From: Lobosporangium transversale
Lineage: Eukaryota > Mortierellomycota > Mortierellomycetes > Mortierellales > Mortierellaceae
Direction: 5' to 3'
Length of the DNA stretch: 64,000 nt
NCBI RefSeq assembly: GCF_002105155.1
Contig: NW_019029063.1
Span: forward strand, 1-64,000
Part shown: piece after piece, positions 32,891 to 44,314 of the stretch
Layout of the letters: each line of letters starts with the position of its first letter
Position numbering within the stretch: position 1 is the stretch's first letter
The notes under the pieces: model-generated
Database searches by the model: none
What the model was told of the DNA's origin: nothing
What the model saw: the letters and a program-made list of their open reading frames with translations, nothing else
Program-made: the position numbers and the translations under genes

Positions 32891-33106
32891 ATAGAAAGTA
32901 GTTCACTGCAATCGCTTCTATTTCATATTTTCCTTATTCCTTACTATGTAGCTTGTAAAGCACATAGCTATACTATTATTTATTTGATCTCTTGTAATAC
33001 AATTGTAAAAAAAAAAAAATTAATTGGCCTTCAACATTGAATTTTTTTATTAGCTAAAGAAGAAGTGTTAAAAGAAATTTTATCTTTTTGTTTCTTTCCT
33101 TGTCTT

Positions 33107-33946
33107 TCAAGGGTTCTCTGCAAAGTAATAATTGGCGCCGACTAACTCGAGTCCTGCTTGGGATGTGAATTCTTTGGTGTTAAACTTTGGGCGATCAGTC
33201 AGAGGGGTTGTCAGGGCTGAAGCATCGCTAGATGATGTCTGCTTGAACAGTAAAAAGATGTAACGATGTGGTCCCGAGCCCGCTGGAGGTGCTGGACCCA
33301 TATACTCTGTAAGAACATTCCCCTGCGAGACATCTGCAGGCTGGAAATCAGATGCACCAGAGATGTTTGTGACCGTCCAGTGACGGAACTCACGATTCTT
33401 GGGATTCGCACGGCTTGGCGCATCAGGATCCGTCTTACACATTCAATCCATGACATCAATTTACACACAGACAGTTCGTTAGTAGAATCTCTCAAGACAA
33501 AATGATGCCTTGAACAACGAAATTAATTTTCAATACGTATTCTCCCTCCAACGTTATGTTTTTGGAAGAGGATTCTTAACAAGCGTGAGAAAAAAAAAGA
33601 AGGACGTGAAATTTCCATACCAAGATCAATGTGTACTTGTCATCAGGATTCTCGACTTGGAAGGAAATCTGGGGAGGATTCTGAGTGTCTGTCAAGTATT
33701 GAAAATATAAATTCAAAATGTCAGAGGATATTTACAGACGTCAAAAAAAAAAAAAAAAAAAACGGATATGGAGTTCAGAAGAAATGTACCTTTGACAGGC
33801 AAGGTGTTGCCAAGCGCAACCTCCAGACCATCGCCGTAGCTGATGACAAGCATGGTCTTGGGTTGGAACGAGTCGAGAAGATCAGGGATGATACCATCCT
33901 TCTTCAAGGCGGATTCAGTTGCTTGATCACTGGTGATAAGAGGCAT
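33107..33946 (-). CDS. Phosphatidylethanolamine-binding protein (PEBP)
   Basis: Three exons: 33946-33790, 33688-33621 and 33433-33107, giving 183 residues. The hallmark motif TDPDAPSR is formed across the second splice junction and is followed by REFRHWTVTNISG, LTEYMGPAPPAGSGPHRYIF and LLFKQ, which form the PEBP ligand pocket. N-terminal FQPKTMLVISYGDGLEVALG and QNPPQISFQVENPDDKYTLI fit the beta-rich start. The length is normal for PEBP. Eukaryotic members bind anionic lipids and modulate kinases or carboxypeptidases (yeast Tfs1); the role here is not set by sequence. No signal peptide. Confidence 0.92.
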
Positions 33947-35126
33947 GATTGGGTCGCTTTATTTTCTTATTGTTGAAACAAAAAAAAGTGAAGAAGAGTG
34001 AAGAAGAGTGAAGAAGGAAGAAAAAAGGGTAAAGGTGTAAAAAAAAATGACGTTTGAATGCAGAATCGCAATGAGACGAAACAGTCACTCGCGTTGTTTG
34101 CGTCGAGCAATCGTCAACGAGATTACCAACAAAACTAAGCAAGACGGATATACCCAGACGATGTGCCCAAGCTGAAATAAAAAGCTGTGCAACTATTGAT
34201 AGCGTCAAGGTGTGCCAATCCCCAATGTCGCTTACCACTTTTCACAGTACTTGAGCTGCTTTTACTTTTTGGATCAGAATGGTTTATCGGACCCCACTTG
34301 GTCACACGATAGTGCAATCGAGATCGCATATCTTTTTTTTTGGATGCTTTATTCAGTTATTCATGCTGTTGCAGCTGAAGGAGGTTCGAATATCCGATTT
34401 CTTGTTGGAGTCATCGGTCGCGAGGAATGCTCCAGTGGCTTGGGTCCGCGGGAATCCTGCGCGGGACAGGGGAGTCTTTCAAGAAACATTAATGGTAAGA
34501 GAAAATGAAGTAGGAAAGAAAGGAGAAGGGAGGACAAAGACCTGATCAGATTCAATTTATTAGATCAACATTCTCTTCTCCTTTCGTCTTGTTTCATTAG
34601 TTTCATCCCATTTCAGCAACTCGTCTTCTCAAGATCTTGAAAGCATCCCACCTTATTTATTTTCCTACTCATTTTTGCTACATTTCATTGCTTCCACCAG
34701 CCAGTGTACGACTTCTCGTGCGTGTTGTACAGATCCTGAAGTTTTTACAGTCTTCATTCGTCTCTTTCCATGTCTGCGTGTATGCATGTGTGAAGAAGTG
34801 GATCATATCAATTGAGTTAAACTTGCCACTGCATTCATCATTACCAACTGTGGAGCTATTCAGATCCGCGAAAGCATTCTTTTGTTCATAATCTTTCGTC
34901 CATATCTCTGCAGTGTACTTTGTTTCTTGAAGTATGTTATGGCACAGGGCAATAATTGATATATTGAATGTGTAAATATTTGTATGTCCTCTATATCTGA
35001 TAAAACATCTTCCTTGATTGTGTATAGCTTATCCGTTGGATCCACCTTGTTCTGCTGATTGCTGATTCAACCGATTAATCAATTCTAAAAATCCAAACGT
35101 AAGTCAAGGCCAGCGGAAGGTTCGGT
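33947..35126. other. Divergent promoter region, no gene recognised
   Basis: Between the PEBP gene (-) and the Mdv1-like gene (+). It contains GAAGAGT triplications near 33992-34015 and only short frames. No RNA gene or repeat family was identified. Confidence 0.5.
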
Positions 35127-37728
35127 ATGATGGCTTCGACGGGGCCTTCATCTCGGAATAGACAAACAGGAGGCACTTCACATGAGGCATCGTCCTCGGC
35201 AGCAGCCTCAGAGCAGGCTGTTTCCCGATCTGCCTTGACAACCTCTCGGGCAAATGCCGCTCTCTCACAGACCATATCGGGGATTTCTGCCACAGGAAGA
35301 TCCATTTCGTCACTTGTGTCGTCAGGATTACAACAACCAAAACACCGTATCATGGAGTTTGTCCATGCGTTCGATGTCTCCGAGCTGGCATCGTCAGCTC
35401 GGCATACACTCTCGACTACCAGTAGTATTGTGTTCTCACCATTGACAGTACAGGCGGTCAAAGGTGATTTAACCGGGATAGCAAACCTGACTGGATTATC
35501 GGGTATGGCGCCTCATCTGATGGCAGGCCAGTATCTTAAGCGTGCGACAGCAAATGCACAGGCTTTGACTCTTACAGGTGCTACACAGCCAACACCTATA
35601 CCAGCCGATCAATTACTCACGGAAGAGATTCCAGACCCGGGAGCTAGAGTTTCACTCTTTCAAGGGTTCAGAGCATCATATCCAGGACACTCAAAAAGCG
35701 GAAAGCGAAGCAAGCACCATCAGCGGAGGCGGAAGAATGGGTTTGGGGAGGTGGATGAAGATGATCCCAACAAAGCATTCTCCTCATTGTTGAGCGAGCG
35801 AGAGCGGACGATTAAAGAGCAAGTTAAGTTGCAGACACAAAAGACCGTAATCCAGTCGGAAATTGACCAGATCACTGCCTCCATTGAGACTCTACAAGCC
35901 AAGCAAGCGAATCTTGGATTCAAACTAAGCAAGCTGACCGAGCGTGAAGATGATCTCGCTGATACATGTAAGCTTTGCATTAGGAATAGATGAATAAGCA
36001 TTTCTGCTGTCGGATTTTTTTTTTTTTACTCTCGCTGAACCAATACATCGATCTTGATCCTATTTCATTATAGTGGCAGAACTGAACGACAAGCTGGCGT
36101 CCATATCAGAAACGAGCAAGCATCGAGAAGGAGAATGTAAGCACGAAGCATCATAACTCATGCACGGATCTTCATTTATTGATGCAAGGCTTTGTCCTGG
36201 TATAATGACTGTTTTCTTCTTTGCATTTGCACGTATAGCTCTTCAATTGGAATATAGACAAGAGACAAGGGATTCTGGGACCTGCATGCATACATTCTAT
36301 GGGCACGATGGTATCATTACTAGCCTTGATTTGAACGGACCCTATGGAACTATGGTAACAGCTTCGAGGGACAAGACGACACGTGTGTGGGATCTGACAA
36401 CCTTTAAATGTCTTGGTCAACTTCCTGGACATGAGGACTATGTAGAATGTATGCAACTTGCTCAGCACACGTTGGTCACAGGATCGAGAGATAATACAAT
36501 CAGGACATGGAATTTGGCAGATCTGAATCATGCTCGTCATAACTCTCGATCATCATCACCCTCACCGTCCGAGTCTAGTATTCGTTCCGGCCATATCAAC
36601 GGAAAATCGGCTGATATGGAAAGTGAGGACTATTCACGGTCATCAATAGAGACCGTTGAGGTCTTGAACAGTTGTTGGACAAGCACACTCGTCGGACATA
36701 CTGGACATGTGACATGCCTGTACTATGAGGATGAAAAACTGGTAAGTTTGATAGATCAGTGTTCTTTTTAGTTTTTCCTCTTTTTTTGTGGTCAAGTAGC
36801 GATATAAATATGCTCGCTTTGCCAACCCTTTCCGGCTCGTTATGTCTCTCGTTATTCATTAATAACTGAAATAGCTTTCTGGATCGAATGACAAGACAAT
36901 TAAAGAATGGGACATGACCACAGGTCAATGTGTTTTAACTATGGATCTTCTCTGGGCTATGGGCACTTCAAATACATGGTCGGACTGGATGACTGAGACA
37001 CCGGATCAGAGCTATGTCGGGGGTCTTCAGTTCTGGCAGTGTGCGCTTTGCAGTGGAACCATTGACGGAGCTATCCGCATGTGGGATCGTAAGTGAGATG
37101 ATGGTTATGATTTAATAATGGATAGTTTTACAACCTAGAAAGCTCATGTTTTGTTCCTTCTGATGATACCTTTACAGTCCGAACAGGTCAATCGCATAGG
37201 ACGCTAGCTGGTCACACTGGCCCTATAACGTCTTTGCAGTTTGATGAGTATCATGTAGTCAGTGGAAGTATGGATAGGAGCGTGCGGGTATGTATAATTT
37301 CATATTTACTTACCTTTATTTCTTTTTTCTTTATCAACAAGCTAATGGCTAGTATGACTCTGACCATTTTATTGCATTGATCGCTCTAGATATGGGATCT
37401 CAGGACTGGAGCTATTCAGGAAATTTTGCAGTATGATGATCCAGTACGGAGCTTGCAATTCGACGCCTCTAAAATTACTATTGGATCTGGAGAGAGTCTC
37501 AAGGTAAAAAAAAAAAAAAAAAAAAAAAGTTCATTAGGATGGTGTTGCAATGCCAGCTGCTTATTTAATACAATGGTTATTCCATCACTTGAATAGATTT
37601 ATGACAGAGTATCACAGCAGCATTCGTATTACACTGGGCACACTAATACGGTGGAAAGCGTACGGTTCAATGACTCTGTTATCATTTCAGGAGGCCAAGA
37701 CTCGACAGTAAGATTATGGAGTCGGTAG
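35127..37728 (+). CDS. MDV1: Mitochondrial fission adaptor, Mdv1/Caf4 family
   Basis: Seven exons: 35127-35967, 36074-36136, 36239-36741, 36875-37088, 37178-37287, 37390-37503 and 37597-37728, 658 residues in frame. A Ser/Ala-rich N-terminus is followed by a conserved segment ([18 protein letters not shown]), a basic linker, and a coiled coil ([20 protein letters not shown] to [20 protein letters not shown]). WD40 repeats follow: [97 protein letters not shown] and [13 protein letters not shown], ending STVRLWSR. In yeast Mdv1 bridges Fis1 on the outer mitochondrial membrane to the dynamin Dnm1. The order Fis1-binding region, coiled coil, propeller is the same here. Confidence 0.9.
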
Positions 37729-38239
37729 AATTTATCCCTTTTATAATAAATTAAGATAAAAACAGTAGTAGAGAACTTGGCTTTACAAATGTGATTATTG
37801 AATAGATCTACGGTAGTTTACTATCCAATTTCAATCTGACAGAGCTTTAGAATTGCAGGGAATGCTCGGTCTGATGAAGCCGTTGCTTATGACAAAGACA
37901 AACCAAAAATAGAGACGGATATAAAACAAAAGAGATATGGATGGGGCATGTGTATAACATTAGGACATCATCGTATAGCAGCCAGGTGACACTAGCGACG
38001 GGCAAACTTTTTTTATATTTATTTCATGGACAAAAATAAAGAGGGCACTGTCCATTGTGCCACTTCCAACCAGCCCAAATCTAAAAAGCATTACTCTTCT
38101 ATCTTTCTTTTTTTTTTTTTTTTTTTTTTTTGCTTTCTTACATTCATTCTTCATTCTTTTTCATTCTTTCTCGTCATTTGCGTCCTTCCATTTCGTCTGC
38201 TCCATTTCTGTCTTTTCTTCCACATTTCACTCCACAAAC

Positions 38240-38426
38240 ATGCCTGTGCGAAAGATTTATTGGTTGGCAGCTGCGATCTTCGTCCTGCTAATCGTAGCCA
38301 CGCGCCATAAGGAAACACTTTCGTCTTATTATCCACAAGCCGAGGATAAGGATGATCGGGATGTATATAGACCTCCATATGGTGGATATAAACCTCCACC
38401 AATAATAGAAAAGCAGCAGGATCTGC

Positions 38427-38457
<31 letters not shown>

Positions 38458-40218
38458 GCGGCAGCAGCAGCAGCAGCAACTGCAACCACAGCCACAACCG
38501 CCTAACACGTCCAAAAAGTACGATACCCTGATTGTGATTCCATCGAGCTGGACTCAGATGCAGAACCGTCGATGGGTACGTGAGACTGTGTTTGGGATTC
38601 ATAATAATTTGGAGCCTTGTAAGAAATACGATGGCAGGATCATCTACAAGTTTTATATCCATGGTCGTACCACTTGGCTCAAGTCTGGTATTCACAGCGC
38701 CCAATTCATGCAAGGTCAAGTCCGGAATCTCTATAGTGAATTTATGGAATATAACGACTGGTATTTTACCAATAAAACTGTAACAAATCGACATACGATC
38801 TGGGGCGATGCACTGGACTGGGCTGTAAGGATACTTTTTTTTATTTTATTTTATTTTTATCTTGGGTCAAGCTAATGAGAAAGAATGAAACAGCATTATC
38901 TCACATCCATTTTTTTCCTTATTTCAGGTCAATACATTTATTCCAAATGAAGAGATCAAGATTGATAAGGTCTTAATCTTTGATTCAACCACGGTCGTCA
39001 ATCTACCAAAGATGGAAGAGGCTATTACCAAACAGTCTGCAGGGCCTAATGGATTCATTCACATTTGGGGAGAAAAGACAACGCAATTTGCAGCCTCGGT
39101 TTCGTTCCAGGTGGCGGAGCTGCTACTGAAGAACCGCAATGCAATCAAAGAGGATCACAACCTGGCTGATTTATTCACAGCGGCTACCCTATACTACACT
39201 AACCCGCCGCCTGCTTTCAAAGTCACCAAGGATGAAGGTTTACTTTGGGAGAGTGACATTAGACAGATCTCTGCAACAACCACTGTGGTGGGACAAGTAT
39301 TCCAGCAGGAAGACTGGGCTCCACTTGCAGCCAAGCTAATGATCCAGCCTACTTTACCTTGCGCTGTTGATCAGGATCGCAAGAAGAGTATTGCAGTGTT
39401 GACCTCGTCGTACATTTATGCGGACATGTGCATGGCCGAAGCATCCCTTCCCTCTGCAATGAATAAGCGAACGTATGCAGCTAAGCATGGCTATGATTTT
39501 GTTGCTCGTGCTGCTGAGTTTGCACAGGAGGAATTCAGACATCGGCGTCTGGTATGGGGCAAGATTGGAGCAATTCAAAAGACACTACCTCATTACGAAT
39601 GGCTTCTTTGGATGGATATGGACGCTGTTGTCGCCAACATGGATAAGGATGTGCGTGAGATTATCCAACTTGCAGAGGAGCGAAGCCTGAAGGAGGGTAA
39701 AGGCAAAGACATCGGGCTGATTGTTTCAAGGCCGCTCAAAGATAAAATGATCAACGCTGGCGTGATGTTGATCAAGAACACGGAGTGGAGCCATCGATTC
39801 TGGAGTGAGGTTCAGAGGCGTAAGGATTGGTACAACAGATCACCGAGCTATGAGCAAGGAGCGATCTGGGAGACGATGCAGGAGCCGGAGTGGGCATCTG
39901 GGGTAAGGATATTTTGCTGGCACTGTTTGTTGATTTACAATCTATTATATAAATTTAATTGCGACTCTGCTGACTATGATATGTCTTTTTTTTTTTTTTT
40001 TTTTGTTATTTATTCTTGTGTTATAAAAAAAAAAAAAAAAAAAAAAAAAGGTTTATCTCTTTGACCGTGATGATCATACTATGAACACATTTCCAAAGTA
40101 TTATGAGGAGGGTGATTTTATTATTCACTTTGCACCCGATGGTTGCCCTGCTGTGCCAGTTCTTGAGGCTCTACACAAGATCGAGGCAGGGGAAAGTGCT
40201 GTTGGTGTTGGTGTTTAG
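38240..40218 (+). CDS. Two-domain type II glycosyltransferase (GT31-like + GT34)
   Basis: Exons 38240-38824, 38928-39902 and 40051-40218, 575 residues. Start chosen at MPVRKIYWLAAAIFVLLIVA, a short cytosolic tail plus signal anchor typical of Golgi enzymes, rather than the upstream poly-Phe frame. A Gln-rich stem (CAA/CAG repeat, about 38415-38485) follows. The first domain (DTLIVIPSSWTQMQNRRWVR, ETVFGI, YFTNKTVTNRHTIWGDALDW, IFDSTTVVNLPKM) resembles GT31 but lacks a clear DxD. The second is GMA12/MNN10 (GT34): VLTSSY, AAKHGYDFVAR, WLLWMDMDAVVAN with D-M-D at 39615-39623, INAGVMLIKNTEWS, YEQGAIWE and GDFIIHFAP. GT34 enzymes add alpha-galactose or alpha-mannose to glycans. Intron 2 ends in a 25-nt poly(A) directly before the acceptor G. 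Confidence 0.87.
38412..38490 (+). repeat. CAA/CAG trinucleotide repeat (poly-Gln)
   Basis: An interrupted CAA and CAG array encodes the Gln-rich stem of the glycosyltransferase. It is likely to vary in length between isolates. Confidence 0.85.
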
Positions 40219-40475
40219 AAGTAAAGGTTACATGCACACATTCAAGAGAATCAAGAGAATCAAGAGAATTATGGGTGCCTAATTAGATGTTCGCTTTTGT
40301 ATTTTTATGTCCACCCGACTTGACAATTAAAGTTATATGAATACATTTTTATTATGGAATACTAGTTGATGGTTCTGTACAACAGAGTAGACAGTAATAA
40401 GGCGAAGATTTTCCAACTCTCATCAGTTCATCAAATTGGAGATAAAAGTAAATATACACATGTATATATATATAT

Positions 40476-41351
40476 TTAGTGAATGTGATTGCCGCTGAAC
40501 AGCAAGGTAGGGCCAGCCAAGATATTGTCGTTGTCGCTGGTGGCGTTAACAGGGGTGTCATCACTGGTAACGAAGACATAAGTGTAACCGACAGCATCAG
40601 CGGGAAGAGTGCAGTTGTTGCGAGGGGAGACAGCGGACTTGCTTCCGCACAAGAACTGGCAATAAGTACTGTTGGAGTTTTGGGAATCCTTGCCTTCATA
40701 GTTAGTGGTGACTGTGTACGAGTTCTCGGGGACGGTAGCTGTCAAGGCAGGGTAAGGCTTGATACCGATATCATAGGGACACTCGGCGATATAGGTAGAG
40801 ACGATTGTGATGGCCTGTTTGAGGCTCAGGGCTGTATCAATTGGATAGGGAAAACCAACCTGACCCCAAAGCTCATTGAGGTACGAAGCTTGACGAGCCT
40901 CTGCAGTGGTGACACCAGCAATGGCATTTTGTAATTCACTAGGCAAATGTAACAAGTTAGCCGGAGTACCGAGGTAGGCGGATGTGCCAGCATTCTCCAA
41001 CAGTTGAGCAGTAGCCAGGAACTTTGTCAGATCCTCCAATGGAAATTTGTAGGTGCAGGGAGGGTTAGGTTTGCCGTTTTGTTTCTGAATGGCGGAAGTC
41101 AAGTAGGAGACATGGGCATTTTCTTCAGCACTAATGAGGGCGAGGCGGTTGCGGACCTTGACATCAAACCCAGCATCAGTGAAAGCGGAATCATTGAATC
41201 GGGCGAGCCCCTGCTTGTAGAATTCAGCCTGGAGGTTCTCAAGAGTCAAGGCCGTGTTCATTATATCGTAAGGGGCTTTTGCGACAGGCGCAGCCGAGAC
41301 GGCAGCAGCGACAAAGGGGACAATAACACTGGCAAGGATGGAGAAGCGCAT
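40476..41351 (-). CDS. Secreted ferritin-like protein, Rds1 type
   Basis: A single-exon gene of 291 residues. The N-terminus MRFSILASVIVPFVAAAVSA is a signal peptide. The body matches the ferritin-like (Ferritin_2/Rds1) family: NTALTLENLQAEFYKQGLAR, FDVKVRNRLALISAEENAHV, YLTSAIQ and AQLLENAGTSAYLG, with Glu and His (EENAHV) in the positions where ferritin-like folds bind metal. The C-terminal region holds several N-glycosylation sequons and four cysteines. Fungal relatives are linked to stress or nutrient response and sexual development; the enzymatic role is unknown. Adjacent genes point away from or toward it without obvious functional link. Confidence 0.88.
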   Translation of the reverse strand: MRFSILASVIVPFVAAAVSAAPVAKAPYDIMNTALTLENLQAEFYKQGLARFNDSAFTDAGFDVKVRNRLALISAEENAHVSYLTSAIQKQNGKPNPPCTYKFPLEDLTKFLATAQLLENAGTSAYLGTPANLLHLPSELQNAIAGVTTAEARQASYLNELWGQVGFPYPIDTALSLKQAITIVSTYIAECPYDIGIKPYPALTATVPENSYTVTTNYEGKDSQNSNSTYCQFLCGSKSAVSPRNNCTLPADAVGYTYVFVTSDDTPVNATSDNDNILAGPTLLFSGNHIH

Positions 41352-43192
41352 GGCTTTTATTTTTTTCTTTGATAGTTTGAGAGCGTTGTGGTGAGAAAGA
41401 TGAGAGATTGAAGTTAAGGCAGCTGATTACTTGAATGATTAGCTAGTTGTTGCTGATGAGATTTATGGAGGGGAAGTCTTTCTTTTATAGTTTTTTCTTT
41501 CTTTTTCTTTTCTTTCAAGGCGAGAATAAGACAGAATATGAGGTAAGGGTGTCGTTCCTTCGTGTAGTACTCAAACGTCTCTGGTGAAAAACCTTTGTGA
41601 ATGTGTTTGGATGAATGAAGGCTATTGAGGTCAGTTAGGAAAAAAAAAAAAAAAAAAAAAAGAATCCTACAAAAGCGCGTTTTGTTTCTTCGTATTCTTC
41701 CATTGTTGTTGCTTGTTGTCTTGTTCACAAAGGTAAGCGTTCATTGTGCATGTATTTGATGCATTTGGGGAGAGTAAATAGTTTAAGACTAGCATCTTGT
41801 TTAAACACTGTGGGTTTGTCTGGTGATCGAATAAAAAAATGCGAATTGTGTTTCAATCAGCTTGAATTGATTTGTACGACACAGATCTCATCGCGTTTTT
41901 TTTTTTTTCGTCTGTGTGTCTAGGCTGTCTTTCATATCTTTGTGGCGGCCTTGAAAGGACTCTTCCTCCAAAGAAAAGGGTAATGCAATATTTTCGTAAA
42001 AACAAAAAGAAAAGAAAAGGAAATAGCAGAGGACTGTATGATAGTGATGTAGCATCAATCTTCAAGGACACATTGGAGTGATTGTGGGTGGATGTAAGCG
42101 AGGTCATCTTAACAGCAACAGAGCAGATTGGCTGCTGTTTTGGCTCTTTAGTCTCTGGTGGATCCAGATATTTTTCCAGGGTGTTTTGCAAATCATTTCT
42201 CTTTTGAAAATTAGCCTAACTGAATAAAACACTATAACAACAATAATTATCCGACCATGACCTCAAAATGAGCAGGATTTTGCGCTTCTTGCAGCGAGCG
42301 CCTTTTGGCAATAAGCATTTTGACTTTGCAAGTTTATTCCAATGCTTCCAATCTCGCTCATTCCCTCTATTGCGACAAACAGTTTCTTGATTATTACGCA
42401 TAAAAAATAAAAACAAATACAAAATGAAGATAAAAAGTCAAAATAAAAATAAAAGTCGATTTTCTTTTCTTTTTCTTTTTTTCTTTGCATTCCGGTTCGG
42501 ACCAAGAGAAGTCGATAAAGAACCAAACATGTGATATATACAGATTAATGCTCTGGGCAATTAGACCATTATTTAGACCCTTAGACTTGAAGAGTTGTAA
42601 TACAAAAAAGTTTTGTCTACGAATGGCAATTACACGTTTCTGACTTTATTTTTATTTTTATTTTATTTTTTTATTTTTTTATTTTTTTTTCTGTTTGGTT
42701 TTTTGGTGCTGAAGGTCTAAGAACCCGTATTGTATTTTGAGGCGAGACTTAACCTACACGCTCAGTAGCTGTGCCCGGTAGTCTGAAGAATACACGGCTA
42801 GTATATGTCATGTTCACGCTTTGGGCTTTTGTATTTTCTGATCTGTGCCATCTCAGTAATCAGATCAATTGTAATCCAACTCCAAATTATATTTTACACA
42901 TTTATGAGCAATGCACAGCCATTCAAACATTCATTCCCGAAAAGGCGATCTCCCCACTCACAGTTGATACAAAATGTACAAAATGCAAAAACAAACATTG
43001 GTCATCTCTGGCTTTTCTTCTCTTATTTTAGAACCCTGGCTGGAATTTTCTTCCTTTTTCTCTCTTTTGTTTTCTCAACATTCTATTTTCTATCCCCCCT
43101 TTTTTTTTTTTATTTTTTTTTATTTTTTTTTATTTTATTTCTTTTAATTCGCTCTTGCGCAACAAACCTCTCTCTTCTTTCTCAGATTCAAC
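41352..43192. other. Divergent intergenic region
   Basis: Separates the ferritin-like gene (-) from the PNPOx-like gene (+). It holds a poly(A) at 41640-41660 and, just before the ATG at 43193, a long pyrimidine-rich leader made of repeated TATTTTTTTT blocks (43097-43140). No gene or RNA is recognised in the middle. Confidence 0.55.
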
Positions 43193-44103
43193 ATGGGCCA
43201 ATGGTACGAAAGTATAAGTGAGGACCTTGCGGAATGGATAAAGAAACAAAAAATCTTCTTTGTCGCAACAGCGCCTTTGGACGCCCAAGGTTGCGTCAAT
43301 TCATCGCCCAAGGGCCACGATGCTCTGCGTATCCTCGGTCCTAACCAAGCTTGCTATTTGGAAATGTCAGGTAAGTTTTTTTTATTCTTTTTCTTTCTTT
43401 TTCTTTCCAATGTTCCAATACCTCAATATCGCTTCTATGACGATTCTTTCGATCGAAGAAACGGAATAAACTTTTTTTTTTTTTTTTTTTTTTTCCTTCT
43501 TTCTTTTGTTGAATAATAGGGTCTGGTATAGAAACTCAGAGTCACCTGGAAGAAAATGGTCGCATTACGCTCATGATGGCTGCTTTTGAAGGGGGGCCTC
43601 GTATTTTGCGTCTGATTGGTACGGGCCGGGTGGTCCGCCTTGATACACCGGAATTTAACCAACTTCTGGAGGATCATTATAAAGGCTCACAATTGTATGA
43701 GAACAATGGAAAACGAGCAATCATCATGGTGGATGTTCGCAAAGTCGGAACCACCTGTGGATATGCAGTACCTTTCTATGACTACCGTGGAGAACGGCCC
43801 ACCCTGATGAATCATTGGGCAAAAAAAGATAGGGAGGCAATGAAGAAGTATTGGCTAACGAGGAATACGTACAGTTTGGATGGGTTGCCTGGAATGAGAC
43901 ATGAGATGCTAGGCCCAGAGTGGGCAGGTAAAAATAGACAAGCAGGAGAGGCGATTATATTGCCCAAGTGGGCCACACATTCACCTTTCAACATCTCTGC
44001 TTGGTTCAAGTCAGGATCCAATTCTTCAAATGCAACCATTTTGGCCACTGGCATAGCGATTGGCGCAGGAGTGGTTACTTTGATCAACAACAGAAGAAGA
44101 TAG
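43193..44103 (+). CDS. PNPOx-like FMN-binding split-barrel protein
   Basis: Two exons, 43193-43370 and 43520-44103, 253 residues. The first part is a pyridoxamine 5'-phosphate oxidase-type split barrel: FFVATAPLDAQGCVNSSPKG, LEMSGSGIETQSHLEENGRI and ILRLIGTGRVVRLD are the usual strand and flavin-site positions. A conserved KVGTTCGYAVPFYDYRGERP segment follows, and a C-terminal hydrophobic helix (ATILATGIAIGAGVVTLI) ends in basic residues, which suggests a tail anchor. Fungal members are uncharacterised flavoproteins. True vitamin B6 oxidase activity is unlikely because the PNPOx C-terminal dimerisation domain is absent. Confidence 0.85.
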
Positions 44104-44314
44104 CCTTTTTTTATTTTTCTTTTACTGGCGCACTCGCAGTAAAAGAAATAGCGCAGCACATGTTAATTTGCTCTTTACACGAGAAATAAAATAAAATATA
44201 TTCGGGAAGAGAGGAGGCTGAACTTAGTCTAGGAACCCAGTTCCCACGCCACCATCATGGGCTTTTTCCCTTACAAAAAAAAAAAAAAAAAAAAAAAAGC
44301 AGACTTTATTCTTT

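Noticed and set aside
35075-35461. Minus-strand frame of 128 codons over the Mdv1 start
   Set aside because: It is the complement of the Mdv1-like coding exon, which has clear family motifs on the plus strand.
38057-38239. N-terminal extension of the glycosyltransferase
   Set aside because: It is poly-Phe/Ser/His from a pyrimidine-rich leader. The ATG at 38240 gives a normal type II signal anchor.
40479-41372. Plus-strand frames under the ferritin-like gene
   Set aside because: Shadows of the minus-strand gene, which has a signal peptide and family motifs.
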